Assembly (NCBI GenBank): GCA_036005325.1
Contig: DASYQR010000090.1
Span: 1-18,048, forward strand
Length of the DNA: 18,048 nucleotides
Source: SCTG01 sp036005325
GTDB lineage: Bacteria > Nitrospirota > Nitrospiria > Nitrospirales > NS-4
Reading direction: 5' to 3'
Shown: positions 6,530 to 14,379 of the stretch, in pieces
Layout: each line of letters begins with the position of its first letter
How positions within the stretch are numbered: position 1 is the stretch's first letter
Notes under the pieces: model-generated
Told to the model about the DNA's origin: nothing
Seen by the model: only the letters and a program-made list of their open reading frames with translations
The model's database searches: none
Position numbers and translations under genes: made by a program

Positions 6530-7024
6530 ATGAAGCCTGTGTTCCTCGTCGTCGGGTTTGTGATGGGGATGGGTCTCCTCCTGGGGGCGCCCGAGTCAGC
6601 CTGGGAAGAAGCCCGCGGTTCTCTGCCGGAGAAGTTTGCGCTGCCGACGGAGCCGGATGAGTTCGATCGTCGGGAAGCGGAGGCCTATTACGATTGGCGC
6701 AACAACATGTTCTTCCGCGTGTTCAAGCTCAAGAGCCAGGAAGGCAAGCCGGATTTCATGACGGCCCGTCGAACCTATAAGGCGTCCGTGAATCAGTATG
6801 GCTATGAGGTCGCCATCACGTTCGCGCACCCGCTGTTTTATTGGGTGGATTTGAACGGCGACGGGGAATTCGAGCCTGCCAAGGGTGAAATGTGGATCGA
6901 CATTGAAGAGGATGGCGTCAACGGAAACGAGCGGCTCTACGATCCGATGGATCTGGGCGATGCGCCCCGTGGGCCGGTGCCGATTCCCCCGGAGCCTCGG
7001 GCAAGACCGAAGGAACACTTATAA
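6530..7024 (+). CDS. Small secreted acidic protein with DxNxDG calcium-binding-like loop
   Basis: 164 residues, family not recognised. Residues 1-20 form a signal peptide (MKPVFLVVGFVMGMGLLLGA). The mature protein has an aromatic region (YYDWRNNMFFRVFKLK), then DLNGDGEFEPAKGE (107-120), which resembles an EF-hand or dockerin-type Ca loop (Asp107, Asn109, Asp111, with Glu at 114 or 120). A second acidic stretch, DIEEDGVNGNE (124-134), follows, and the C-terminus is proline-rich (PVPIPPEPRARP). The position-12 glutamate of a true EF-hand is replaced by lysine, so calcium binding is a guess. The ATG at 6530 lacks a Shine-Dalgarno; later ATGs (codons 12 and 14) would destroy the signal peptide. 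It is followed after 17 bases by a short basic ORF. Confidence 0.75.
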   Translation: MKPVFLVVGFVMGMGLLLGAPESAWEEARGSLPEKFALPTEPDEFDRREAEAYYDWRNNMFFRVFKLKSQEGKPDFMTARRTYKASVNQYGYEVAITFAHPLFYWVDLNGDGEFEPAKGEMWIDIEEDGVNGNERLYDPMDLGDAPRGPVPIPPEPRARPKEHL

Positions 7025-7041
7025 GAGTAGGGGTGCCGCTC

Positions 7042-7254
7042 ATGGCCAAACTAGATCGCAGGACTCTGACCAACCAGCCGGATCCGCCAGATTACGGAAA
7101 GGCCATCCCCAAGCGGGTCCGTACCCAGATCCATCGGCGAATCAAGACCACCGAACCGCTGACCGAACAATGGGATGCGCAGTCCGGGCGCGCCCCCGAA
7201 AGTCTTCGAACTCCTTCGGAAAAGATGTCTCGCCGGCCGACGAAAAAGCCGTAA
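7042..7254 (+). CDS. Short basic hypothetical protein
   Basis: 70 residues from the ATG at 7042 (TAGGGGTG at 7028-7035 serves as a plausible ribosome site; an in-frame GTG at 7033 is an alternative). It is rich in Arg, Lys and Pro (MAKLDRRTLTNQPDPPDYGK near the start, SRRPTKKP at the end) with no hydrophobic segment, so probably cytoplasmic and largely disordered. It lies 17 bases after the secreted-protein gene, before the nuo operon. No family recognised; its coding status rests on position, start signal and composition only. Confidence 0.5.
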   Translation: MAKLDRRTLTNQPDPPDYGKAIPKRVRTQIHRRIKTTEPLTEQWDAQSGRAPESLRTPSEKMSRRPTKKP

Positions 7255-7364
7255 GACCCATACGTAACTAGTCGGAAATAGGCCTTTTGGTCGCTTGCTT
7301 TGACGGAAATCGCGATGTTAGACTTTTTTACTTATCGCAAGTATTTGTTTTAGGAGACGAAAGA
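7255..7364 (+). promoter_or_regulatory. Intergenic region expected to hold the nuo operon promoter
   Basis: These 110 bases precede nuoA. TTGACG (7300-7305) could be a -35, but no good -10 lies 16-18 bases later (the sequence is T-rich, CTTTTTTACTTAT). An AGGAG site at 7352-7356, 8 bases before the ATG at 7365, sets the nuoA start. No terminator hairpin separates it from the preceding genes, so part of nuo transcription might come from upstream. Confidence 0.35.
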
Positions 7365-7751
7365 ATGGACACGGGTAACGGAGTGCTGCTGCCCTATCTG
7401 GCGAATTATTTCCCGATTCTGGTGTTCATCGGGGTGGCCTTCGCGTTTGGGGCGGGGACTCTGCTCATCAGTTATTTCCTTCAGCCGAGGCTTCCGGACC
7501 CTGAAAAGCTCAGCGTCTACGAGTGCGGCAGCGAGCCGTTCTCCGACGCACGGATGCCGTTTCCAGTACGGTACTACATCATCGCGATGCTGTTCGTGAT
7601 TTTCGACATTGAGATCCTGTTTCTGTACCCCTGGGCGATCGCCTTCGACCGGATCGGCATGATTGGGATGGTAGAGATGTTGATCTTTATCGCGCTGTTC
7701 GTCGTCGGGTACGTTTATGCCTGGAAGAAAGGGGCTCTGGAGTGGGATTGA
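7365..7751 (+). CDS. nuoA: NADH-quinone oxidoreductase (complex I) subunit A
   Basis: 128 residues from the ATG at 7365, chosen over an upstream TTG at 7287 because of the AGGAG site and family length. Three membrane helices are visible. The family hallmarks YECGSEP (with the cysteine of the TM1-TM2 loop) and FPVRYYIIAMLFVIFDIEIL with FLYPWA are intact. NuoA is a membrane-arm subunit beside the quinone cavity and helps couple quinone reduction to pumping. First gene of the operon; its last 10 bases overlap nuoB in another frame. Confidence 0.96.
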   Translation: MDTGNGVLLPYLANYFPILVFIGVAFAFGAGTLLISYFLQPRLPDPEKLSVYECGSEPFSDARMPFPVRYYIIAMLFVIFDIEILFLYPWAIAFDRIGMIGMVEMLIFIALFVVGYVYAWKKGALEWD

Positions 7752-8269
7752 ACCTCATTCAAGTCTCTCGCGGACACGACAAGGACGGGGATCTGGGGAT
7801 CACCCTGACGACGCTGGAGAAGGCGGTGAACTGGGCGCGCAAGGGCTCGCTCTGGCCGATGACCTTCGGCCTTGCCTGCTGCGCCATCGAAATGATCGCC
7901 GCGGTCTCCGCGCGCTACGACATCGACCGGTACGGCGCGGGCGTCTTTCGCGCCTCGCCGCGGCAATCCGATCTCATGATCGTGGCCGGGACAGTCTGCG
8001 TGCGGATGGCGCCGGTGATCCGGAAAATTTACGACCAGATGCCGGAGCCGCGCTATGTGATCGCGATGGGCTCCTGTGCCACGTCCGGCAACATCTATGA
8101 CAGTTACAGCGTGGTGCAGGGCGTCGACCGATTCATTCCGGTGGACATGTACGTGCCGGGATGCCCGCCCACACCCGAAGCCCTGTTTGACGGCATTCTC
8201 AAGCTGCAGGAGCAGATCATGCAGCGGCGGGTGCTGTATCGGAAGCCACCCGAGCAGGTGAAGGCGTAG
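7742..8269 (+). CDS. nuoB: Complex I subunit B, holds the N2 [4Fe-4S] cluster
   Basis: 175 residues from a GTG at 7742, overlapping nuoA by 10 bases, which suggests translational coupling. The four N2 ligands are present: the adjacent pair Cys46-Cys47 (LACCAIE), Cys112 (GSCATSGN) and Cys141 (VPGCPP). SPRQSDLMIVAGTV is typical of the family. NuoB passes electrons from the peripheral arm to quinone. It ends two bases before nuoC. Confidence 0.97.
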   Translation: MGLNLIQVSRGHDKDGDLGITLTTLEKAVNWARKGSLWPMTFGLACCAIEMIAAVSARYDIDRYGAGVFRASPRQSDLMIVAGTVCVRMAPVIRKIYDQMPEPRYVIAMGSCATSGNIYDSYSVVQGVDRFIPVDMYVPGCPPTPEALFDGILKLQEQIMQRRVLYRKPPEQVKA

Positions 8270-8271
8270 CC

Positions 8272-8769
8272 ATGCATCCTATCGCCGAAAAAATCCAGCA
8301 GGCGTTTCCGGACGCCTTTCAGCAGGCCGTCGAATGGCGGGGCGATCTGACCATCCACGTGGCGCGGGAGCACCTGCACGCAGTGTGCCGCTATCTGCAT
8401 GACGATCCCGCGATGGATTACGACTACATTGTCCACGCGAGCTCCGTGGACTGGCCGGACCATCCCGAGCGGTTCGAGGTCGTCTACGAGTTCTACTCGA
8501 TCCAGCGCCGGCATCGGATCCGTGTGAAGACCCGTGTGCCGGAAGATGATTGCGTGGTCGACTCCATGACGGACATCTGGAAGGGCGCCGATTTCATGGA
8601 GCGCGAGGTCTACGACATGATGGGGATCCGGTTCCGGAATCACCCGAACCTCATGCGGATTCTTCTGCCGGATGATTATCCTGAGGGGTTTCCGTTGCGG
8701 AAGGATTTCCCCCTGCGCGGGAAAGGATGGCGCGATACGTTCCCGTTCATCGGGGAGAAGACAGGCTGA
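8272..8769 (+). CDS. nuoC: Complex I subunit C (30 kDa-type)
   Basis: 165 residues, the usual length of a separate NuoC (not fused to NuoD). It carries the signature MEREVYDMMGIRFRNHPNLM with RILLPDDYPEGFPLRKDFPLRG. It is a peripheral-arm structural subunit that packs against NuoD. The start ATG at 8272 follows the nuoB stop by two bases; nuoD begins six bases after its stop. Confidence 0.96.
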   Translation: MHPIAEKIQQAFPDAFQQAVEWRGDLTIHVAREHLHAVCRYLHDDPAMDYDYIVHASSVDWPDHPERFEVVYEFYSIQRRHRIRVKTRVPEDDCVVDSMTDIWKGADFMEREVYDMMGIRFRNHPNLMRILLPDDYPEGFPLRKDFPLRGKGWRDTFPFIGEKTG

Positions 8770-8775
8770 GGGACC

Positions 8776-10026
8776 ATGCCACAACCGTTAGAAGACCAGC
8801 GCACCACCATCTATAAGGTTGACCCGGAGCATCCGGAAAGCCCTTCGCTGCCCACGCTGCGGACCGAGGAGATGATGCTCAACATGGGACCGCAGCATCC
8901 CAGCACGCATGGGGTGTTGAAGGTGGTGCTCGCCCTGGAGGGCGAGCGCATCGTCAAGGCGACGCCAGTCATGGGGTTTCTCCATCGCGGCGTGGAAAAA
9001 CTGGCGGAGGACGGCACCTACCACCAATTCATTCCCCACACCGACCGCTTAGACTACATCTGCGCCATGTACAACAACTTCGCATACTGCCGGGCCGTCG
9101 AAAAGCTGATGGACATGAAAGTCCCGCCGCGCGCGGAATATCTGCGGACGATCGTCGGCGAGGTGCAGCGAATCATCGGCCATCTCTTCTGGCTCGGGAC
9201 GCAGGCCCTCGACATCGGCGCGATGACTGTGTTCTTCTACACCTTCCGCGACCGGGAAATTCTATTGGATTTCTTCGATGAGCTGTGCGGCGCGCGGCTC
9301 ACGACGAGCTGGTACCGGATCGGGGGTGTCGAGCGGGACTTCACGCCGGAGCTCGTCGCCAAGCTGCGCCGGTTCGTGGACTATTTCCCGCCGAAGATCG
9401 ACGAGTACGTCACGTTCCTTGAGACGAACCGCATCTGGCTCGCCCGCACCAAGGGGGTCGCCGTGATCTCGGCCGAGGATGCGATCAGCTTCGGCCTGAG
9501 CGGGCCGACCCTGCGGGGCTCCGGCGTGGACTACGATCTACGCAAGTTCGAGCCTTACGCCGCGTACGGTGAGTGCGAGTGGAGCGTGCCGGTCGGCAAG
9601 AACGGCGATACGTACGACCGGTATTGGATCCGCGTTGAAGAGATGCGACAGAGCCTGAGCATGGTCCGGCAGCTCCTGGAGAAGATTCCCGAGGGGCCGA
9701 TCATGGCCAACGTGCCGAGCGTGACCTTGCCCCCCAAGGACAAGGTCTTCAATGACCTGGCCAGCATGATCCAGCAGTTCAGGCTGTTCTCTCAGGGCTT
9801 TGAGGCCCCGAAGGGCGAGATTTACTGCGGGACCGAAGCCGCGAAAGGCGAGCTGGGTTTCTACATCGTCAGCAACGGCGGGGGGAAACCCTACCGCTTG
9901 AAGATTCGCGCCCCCTCCTTCATTCACATGGGGGCGTTCGACTACATGGCCCGCGGCTACATGATCGCCGATATCGTGACGATCTTCGGGACGTATGACA
10001 TCGTGATGGGCGAGTGCGACCGCTGA
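8776..10026 (+). CDS. nuoD: Complex I subunit D (49 kDa-type, quinone site)
   Basis: 416 residues. Family motifs are intact: MGPQHPSTHGVLKVVL with the quinone-site histidine region, FLHRGVEKLAE, LDYICAMYNNFAYCRAVEKL, YGECEWSVPVG, and the C-terminus ending GECDR (usually GEVDR). NuoD forms the quinone pocket with NuoB and, normally, NuoH. The residues before NMGPQHP (1-34) are variable. A GAGGG site precedes the ATG. It is followed by a repeat-bearing gap of 94 bases rather than the usual tight junction. Confidence 0.97.
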   Translation: MPQPLEDQRTTIYKVDPEHPESPSLPTLRTEEMMLNMGPQHPSTHGVLKVVLALEGERIVKATPVMGFLHRGVEKLAEDGTYHQFIPHTDRLDYICAMYNNFAYCRAVEKLMDMKVPPRAEYLRTIVGEVQRIIGHLFWLGTQALDIGAMTVFFYTFRDREILLDFFDELCGARLTTSWYRIGGVERDFTPELVAKLRRFVDYFPPKIDEYVTFLETNRIWLARTKGVAVISAEDAISFGLSGPTLRGSGVDYDLRKFEPYAAYGECEWSVPVGKNGDTYDRYWIRVEEMRQSLSMVRQLLEKIPEGPIMANVPSVTLPPKDKVFNDLASMIQQFRLFSQGFEAPKGEIYCGTEAAKGELGFYIVSNGGGKPYRLKIRAPSFIHMGAFDYMARGYMIADIVTIFGTYDIVMGECDR

Positions 10027-10029
10027 TGA

Positions 10030-10112
10030 GGACGTTAAACGTAAAACGTGAATCGTTAATCGTGAAAGCAAGCCGTTTAACGAGTAACATTTAACGAATA
10101 ACGATGAACGAG
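10030..10112. repeat. AACG-type repeat segment, copy 2 (nuoD/nuoG gap)
   Basis: The whole gap between nuoD and nuoG is made of recurring words: GACGTTAAACGTAAAACGTG, AATCGTTAATCGTG, CCGTTTAACGAGTAACATTT and AACGAATAACGATGAACGAG. It is AT-rich against the GC-rich operon. It shares the 13-mer AAACGTGAATCGT (10044-10056) and the 9-mer CGAATAACG (10095-10103) with copy 3 at 14010-14060, in the same order. Its last bases (GAACGAGGCAAAG) probably supply the GAGG ribosome site of nuoG. Confidence 0.8.
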
Positions 10113-10120
10113 GCAAAGCA

Positions 10121-12808
10121 ATGGCGTTGAAACCAGTCACATCACCGGACGTCGAAGCCCCCAGCATCGAGCTGACCATCGATGGACAGCCGGTGTCGGC
10201 GAAGGCGGGAGTCTCGCTCTACGACGTCATCTCCCAGACCGGCAAGATCATCCCGGCCATGTGCTACCACTACACCTTCGACCCCTTCGGGTCCTGCGGG
10301 ATGTGCCTTGTCATGGTGGAGGGCAAGAAGGCGCCGGTGCGCTCCTGCACCGCCAAGGCCGAAGCGGGCATGCAGGTGCGGTGCGAGGGAGAGGATCTCT
10401 TTCTGGCCCGCAAGAAGGCGGTGGAAAAGCACCTCACGATCCATCCGCTGGACTGCCCCGTCTGCGACGCCGACGGCCATTGCGAACTTCAAGACATGGC
10501 GTTCCAGCACGGCGTCACGAACCTCGTCAACGCCAAGCCCAAGGGCCTGCCGGAAGACCGGCGCAGCCTCGTGCTCGACTTCAACATGAACCGATGCATT
10601 CTCTGCGGCGAATGCGTCAACATCTGCAAGGACGTGGTGATGGCGGACGCCCTCCAGTTTTTCAAGAAAGAGGGCACCACCCATGTCGTGGCAAAGGGGG
10701 ACAAGGGCCTCTTCTGCGAATTCTGCGGGGACTGCCTGGCAGTCTGCCCCGTTGGCGCCATCACGAACAAGTATTCCAAATACGTGTACAAGCCGTGGCA
10801 GTTGAAGAAAACGACGAGCACCTGTGCCTACTGCGCCGACGGATGCCAGATGCATCTCGAGACCAGCGGCAAGGACGTCCAGCGCGTGACTTCGCCGCTG
10901 TCCTGGAAGAACAAGTGGGGCGATCGCGCAGAGACCGTCAAGGGACACGGCGGGCTGTGCGTCCGCGGGCGCTTTGGGTTCCAGTATATCGACAGCAAGG
11001 AGCGGTTGAGCGGGCCCTTGGTACGCACGGAGGAAGGGCTCGAGCCGAAGTCGTGGTTTGAGGCCATGGACGTGGTGACCAAGAGGCTGACCGCGATCAA
11101 GGCCCAGCACGGGCCCGACGCGATCGCGGGGCTCATCACAGCGCGCTGCACCAACGAGGAACTGTATCTGTTCCAGAAGCTGCTGCGCGCGGCCATCGGG
11201 ACCAATCAGGTGGACAGCAGCGCCCGCTACGGCCATCTGAACTTCACACGGGCGCTGCAGCACGCCGCCGGCATCGGCCGGATGATGAACGGCTATGAGC
11301 AGATCACGAAAGCCAACGTGCTCCTGCTCATCGGGACCGATATCACCGAGACCCACCCCATCACCGGTCTTCGGGTTAAAGAGGCCATCCGCGTCTACGG
11401 GGCGCAGGCGATCGTGGCTACGTCCAGGATGACCAACATCGCCAAGCTGGCGACGCATCCGCTGCCGATCGCGGCGGGGAGCGAGGGTTGGTTCATCAAG
11501 GCGCTGGTCAAGGCCGTGGTCGAGGAGGACCTCGTGGATGAAGCCGCCGTGAACGCCGCGCCGGACTCCTTCGCCGCGCTCAAACAGGCCGTGGCCGGTT
11601 TGTCGTGGGATGTGCTGGCGGCGCGGACGGGCGTTTCGCGGGAGTCGGCGGTCGAGGTAGTGCGGCTCTATGCCGAGGCTCCGCGGGCCGTAATCCTCTG
11701 CGCGGAGGGCGTGACGAGGCAAGCCGACGGCTATGCGAACGTGCTGAGTCTGGTGGATCTCGCTTGGGTGACCGGCAAGCTCACAAAGGCCGGCTGCGGT
11801 GTGAACGCGCTGCCTGAAGAGGCCAACGAGCAGGGCGCTGTGGACATGGGCGTCGCTCCCGAACTGTTGCCGGGACAGGCTTCCTATGCCGATGAACAGG
11901 CCCGGGCGCGGTTCGCGCAAGCCTGGAATACGACCCTGCCTTCCGGCGGGGCGAATCTGATGGAGATGCTCGCGCGCTGCCGGCGCGGCGAGATCAAGGC
12001 CCTCTACCTGGTAGGAGAAAACCCGCTGGCGACACTCCCGGCTTCGACAGGGGTCAAGGAAGCCCTGGAGAAGGTGGAGTTGCTCATCTGTCAGGATCCC
12101 TTCCTGACCGAGACCGGCCGGCTCGCGCACGTCGTGCTGCCGGCCTGCACCTTTGCTGAGAAGGATGGCACCTTCACTAACCTGGAAGGGAAAGTGAACC
12201 GGGTCCGTCCTGCGCTGGAGCCGTACGAGGAGGCGCATCCGGATTGGGAGATCTTCGCGGCGCTGGGGACGATGCTCGGCTCTCCGATGGAATACGAGAA
12301 TGCGCAGGCGATCCAACGCGAGATCATGAAGCTGCTCCCGGGGTACTACAACCTCGGCGAGGCTCGACCGCTTGTGGCCCAGCCGGAGGGCTACCTGCGC
12401 AACGGCTATGTCCGGGAAGTCGCGGCGCGGTACGCTGTCGGCACGGAGCCTGCGCAGGAGCCGCGGCCGTTTGCCTTGCAGATCGGCCAGGTGCTGTATC
12501 ATTCGGGGAAGCTGTCGACGCGCGCGTCCGGGCTCGTCCAACTCTACCCCAGCAAGGGCCGGCTGCAGATGAGCCAGGATGACCTCGCGCGGTTGCAGAT
12601 CGGCGCCAACGAGGTCGTGCGCGTGACCTCGGCGCAGGGATCTGTCGAACTGCGGACTGAGCCGAACCCCGATCTGGCGGCAGGAACCTGCTTCTTCCCT
12701 GAACATTTCAACGAGCCGCCCATTAAAGATTTGGCGGAGTGCGTCACGGACCCCACGACGGGGGTGCCGGCATTCAAGTTTGCCCGCGTCACGATCGAGA
12801 AAATCTGA
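10121..12808 (+). CDS. nuoG: Complex I subunit G (iron-sulfur and molybdopterin-oxidoreductase-like)
   Basis: 895 residues. All metal ligands are visible in order: [2Fe-2S] Cys48/59/62/76; His108, Cys112, Cys115, Cys121 for the His-ligated [4Fe-4S] cluster; two ferredoxin-type clusters Cys159/162/165/169 and Cys199/202/205/209; and the additional N7-type cluster Cys235/238/242/280. A long molybdopterin-oxidoreductase-like region follows (about 300-750), then a dinucleotide-binding-type C-terminal domain (about 790-890, SGLVQLYPSKGRLQMS). It collects electrons at the distal end of the arm. nuoE and nuoF, which normally sit just upstream and feed it from NADH, are missing, so another donor or acceptor such as ferredoxin is likely. 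Start ATG at 10121 with a GAGG site. Confidence 0.96.
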   Translation: MALKPVTSPDVEAPSIELTIDGQPVSAKAGVSLYDVISQTGKIIPAMCYHYTFDPFGSCGMCLVMVEGKKAPVRSCTAKAEAGMQVRCEGEDLFLARKKAVEKHLTIHPLDCPVCDADGHCELQDMAFQHGVTNLVNAKPKGLPEDRRSLVLDFNMNRCILCGECVNICKDVVMADALQFFKKEGTTHVVAKGDKGLFCEFCGDCLAVCPVGAITNKYSKYVYKPWQLKKTTSTCAYCADGCQMHLETSGKDVQRVTSPLSWKNKWGDRAETVKGHGGLCVRGRFGFQYIDSKERLSGPLVRTEEGLEPKSWFEAMDVVTKRLTAIKAQHGPDAIAGLITARCTNEELYLFQKLLRAAIGTNQVDSSARYGHLNFTRALQHAAGIGRMMNGYEQITKANVLLLIGTDITETHPITGLRVKEAIRVYGAQAIVATSRMTNIAKLATHPLPIAAGSEGWFIKALVKAVVEEDLVDEAAVNAAPDSFAALKQAVAGLSWDVLAARTGVSRESAVEVVRLYAEAPRAVILCAEGVTRQADGYANVLSLVDLAWVTGKLTKAGCGVNALPEEANEQGAVDMGVAPELLPGQASYADEQARARFAQAWNTTLPSGGANLMEMLARCRRGEIKALYLVGENPLATLPASTGVKEALEKVELLICQDPFLTETGRLAHVVLPACTFAEKDGTFTNLEGKVNRVRPALEPYEEAHPDWEIFAALGTMLGSPMEYENAQAIQREIMKLLPGYYNLGEARPLVAQPEGYLRNGYVREVAARYAVGTEPAQEPRPFALQIGQVLYHSGKLSTRASGLVQLYPSKGRLQMSQDDLARLQIGANEVVRVTSAQGSVELRTEPNPDLAAGTCFFPEHFNEPPIKDLAECVTDPTTGVPAFKFARVTIEKI

Positions 12809-12823
12809 CCGGAAAGGATCGGC

Positions 12824-13414
12824 ATGAACGCGAAGACCCAAGAAAAGAGCCTGCTGCGGGAGGTCTGGGAGGCCCTGTCGTTTGCTGAGATCCGGATCGC
12901 GATGCGGGTCGTGCTCAAGCACATGTTCGTGAAGCCCGTGACCTTCCAATACCCGCGGGAGAAGCGGACAATTCCGGACGCCCATCGCGGGGCCCTGGGA
13001 TTGCTCCGCTATGACGACGGCGCGGAGCGTTGCGTGGGCTGCGACCTGTGCGAAGCGGCCTGCCCGTCCCGGTGCATCAAGGTCGTGAGCGCCGAAGATC
13101 CAAACCTTCCGTTGTCCCGGTACGCGACCGAGTTCTACATCGATATCACCAAGTGCGTGTTCTGCGGGTATTGCGTGGAAGCCTGCCCGGTTAATGCGCT
13201 CGCCATGACGAAAATGTACGAGTACTCCACCGCCGACAAGCGCCAGCTGATCTTCGATAAGAAGCGTCTCTATGAGATCGGCGAGAAGCACATCGAGGAC
13301 GCCAAACGGTATCTTTACGCCCACAATCAGGAGAAGAACGACGCGGACAGCCGCGACTACCGATATAAGTTTCCGCATCAAGTCCCCACGTTGATCCCAC
13401 CGCACGACCCCTGA
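12824..13414 (+). CDS. nuoI: Complex I subunit I, 2x[4Fe-4S] ferredoxin-like
   Basis: 196 residues. Two CxxCxxCxxxCP sets are intact: Cys70/73/76/80 (RCVGCDLCEAACP) and Cys111/114/117/121 (KCVFCGYCVEACP), ligating N6a and N6b, which relay electrons from NuoG to NuoB. An AAAGGA site precedes the ATG. nuoH, usually located between nuoG and nuoI, is absent; the gap is only 15 bases. It ends two bases before nuoJ. Confidence 0.96.
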   Translation: MNAKTQEKSLLREVWEALSFAEIRIAMRVVLKHMFVKPVTFQYPREKRTIPDAHRGALGLLRYDDGAERCVGCDLCEAACPSRCIKVVSAEDPNLPLSRYATEFYIDITKCVFCGYCVEACPVNALAMTKMYEYSTADKRQLIFDKKRLYEIGEKHIEDAKRYLYAHNQEKNDADSRDYRYKFPHQVPTLIPPHDP

Positions 13415-13416
13415 GC

Positions 13417-14013
13417 ATGATCCTGGTGTTCATCGCGCTCGTTGCCCTGATCGGCATTGTTGCGGGGTTGACGGTCTTCGTTAGCAGCGCGGCGGGCTTG
13501 TTCGCTTACTTCGCCCTGGTCAGCATCGCGGCGGGCGTGTTAACAGTGTCCCTCCGAAACCCCGTGCACTGCGGGATCGCCCTGCTGGCGCTGCTTGGGC
13601 ACGTGGCGGGGCTCTTCGTGTTGCTGCACGCCGAGTTCGTTGCGGTGGTGCAGATCATCATCTACGCCGGCGCCATCCTGATCCTCTATCTATTCGTCCT
13701 CATGCTGCTCAACCTCAAGACCGAGGAACGGTACTTTCACCGCCGCCACGCCTGGTTCGTCGTCGGCGTCGGCGCGTTGACTGTGGAACTGCTGCTGGTC
13801 CTCCTGACCTCCCAATACGGCGGGGCAAAGGGGCCGGCTCCGGTCGAGGTTGTCGAGGAGGTCGGCAACAGCATGGCGATCGGAATTTTAATGTTCAGCG
13901 ATTACCTGCTGCCGTTTGAAATTGTGGGGGTCTTTCTTCTGGGGGCGATCGTCGGGGCGATCGTCCTGGCCAAGCCGCCGACCCGGGCTGACCTGTCGGG
14001 GGACGCGCGTTAA
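13417..14013 (+). CDS. nuoJ: Complex I subunit J, membrane
   Basis: 198 residues with about five membrane helices. NPVHCGIALLALLGHVAGLF and AEFVAVVQIIIYAGAILILY are NuoJ hallmarks; the latter is the helix containing the pi-bulge gate. The final helix (LPFEIVGVFLLGAIVGAIVL) is also typical. NuoJ links the quinone cavity to the antiporter-like subunits. The stop codon (14011-14013) runs directly into the repeat segment before nuoK. Confidence 0.95.
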   Translation: MILVFIALVALIGIVAGLTVFVSSAAGLFAYFALVSIAAGVLTVSLRNPVHCGIALLALLGHVAGLFVLLHAEFVAVVQIIIYAGAILILYLFVLMLLNLKTEERYFHRRHAWFVVGVGALTVELLLVLLTSQYGGAKGPAPVEVVEEVGNSMAIGILMFSDYLLPFEIVGVFLLGAIVGAIVLAKPPTRADLSGDAR

Positions 14014-14060
14014 ACGTGAATCGTACAAACGTTCAACGTGTAACGAATAACGGATAACGA
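14010..14060. repeat. AACG-type repeat segment, copy 3 (nuoJ/nuoK gap)
   Basis: The 50-base gap between nuoJ and nuoK reads TTAAACGTGAATCGTACAAA, CGTTCAACGTGTAACGAATA, ACGGATAACGA. It shares the 13-mer AAACGTGAATCGT (14012-14024) and the 9-mer CGAATAACG (14044-14052) with copy 2. The nuoJ stop codon TAA is the beginning of the repeat, and the nuoK ATG follows its end within 4 bases. Confidence 0.8.
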
Positions 14061-14063
14061 CTG

Positions 14064-14366
14064 ATGGTTCCAGTTTCGGCATACGTCACGGTGAGCGCGA
14101 TCCTGTTCGTGACAGGACTTGTCGGCGTGCTCATCCGGCGGAACTTCATCATCGTGCTGATGTCGATTGAGATCATGCTGAACGCGGCCAACATCAACTT
14201 GGTGGCCTTCGCCAACCATCTGGACTCGTTGGCCGGGCAGGTGATGACACTCTTTGTGATCGCCATCGCAGCCGGCGAGGCGGCCGTGGGACTGGCTATC
14301 ATCATCGTGGTGTTCCGCGGCAAGATGGCGACGAACGTGGACCAGATTAATCTACTCAAGTGGTAA
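14064..14366 (+). CDS. nuoK: Complex I subunit K, membrane
   Basis: 100 residues, exactly the family size, with three membrane helices. LIRRNFIIVLMSIEIMLNAA with NINLVAF is the NuoK signature, including the glutamate of the proton path in the second helix, and a second glutamate (AGEAAVGLAI) is also in place. The ribosome site is weak because the repeat segment occupies the region upstream of the ATG. Followed by nuoL after 13 bases. Confidence 0.95.
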   Translation: MVPVSAYVTVSAILFVTGLVGVLIRRNFIIVLMSIEIMLNAANINLVAFANHLDSLAGQVMTLFVIAIAAGEAAVGLAIIIVVFRGKMATNVDQINLLKW

Positions 14367-14379
14367 AGCCCGACTGCCT

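Noticed and set aside
7287..7364. Upstream TTG start for NuoA adding 26 residues
   Set aside because: The extension is not like any NuoA, and an AGGAG site is placed correctly for the ATG at 7365.
10142..13405. Very long open frame (over 1000 codons) on the minus strand opposite nuoG and nuoI
   Set aside because: Its product is low-complexity (Arg, Leu, His, Asp and Gly rich) with no recognisable domain, and the opposite strand encodes well-conserved NuoG and NuoI. It is a by-product of GC-rich codon use.
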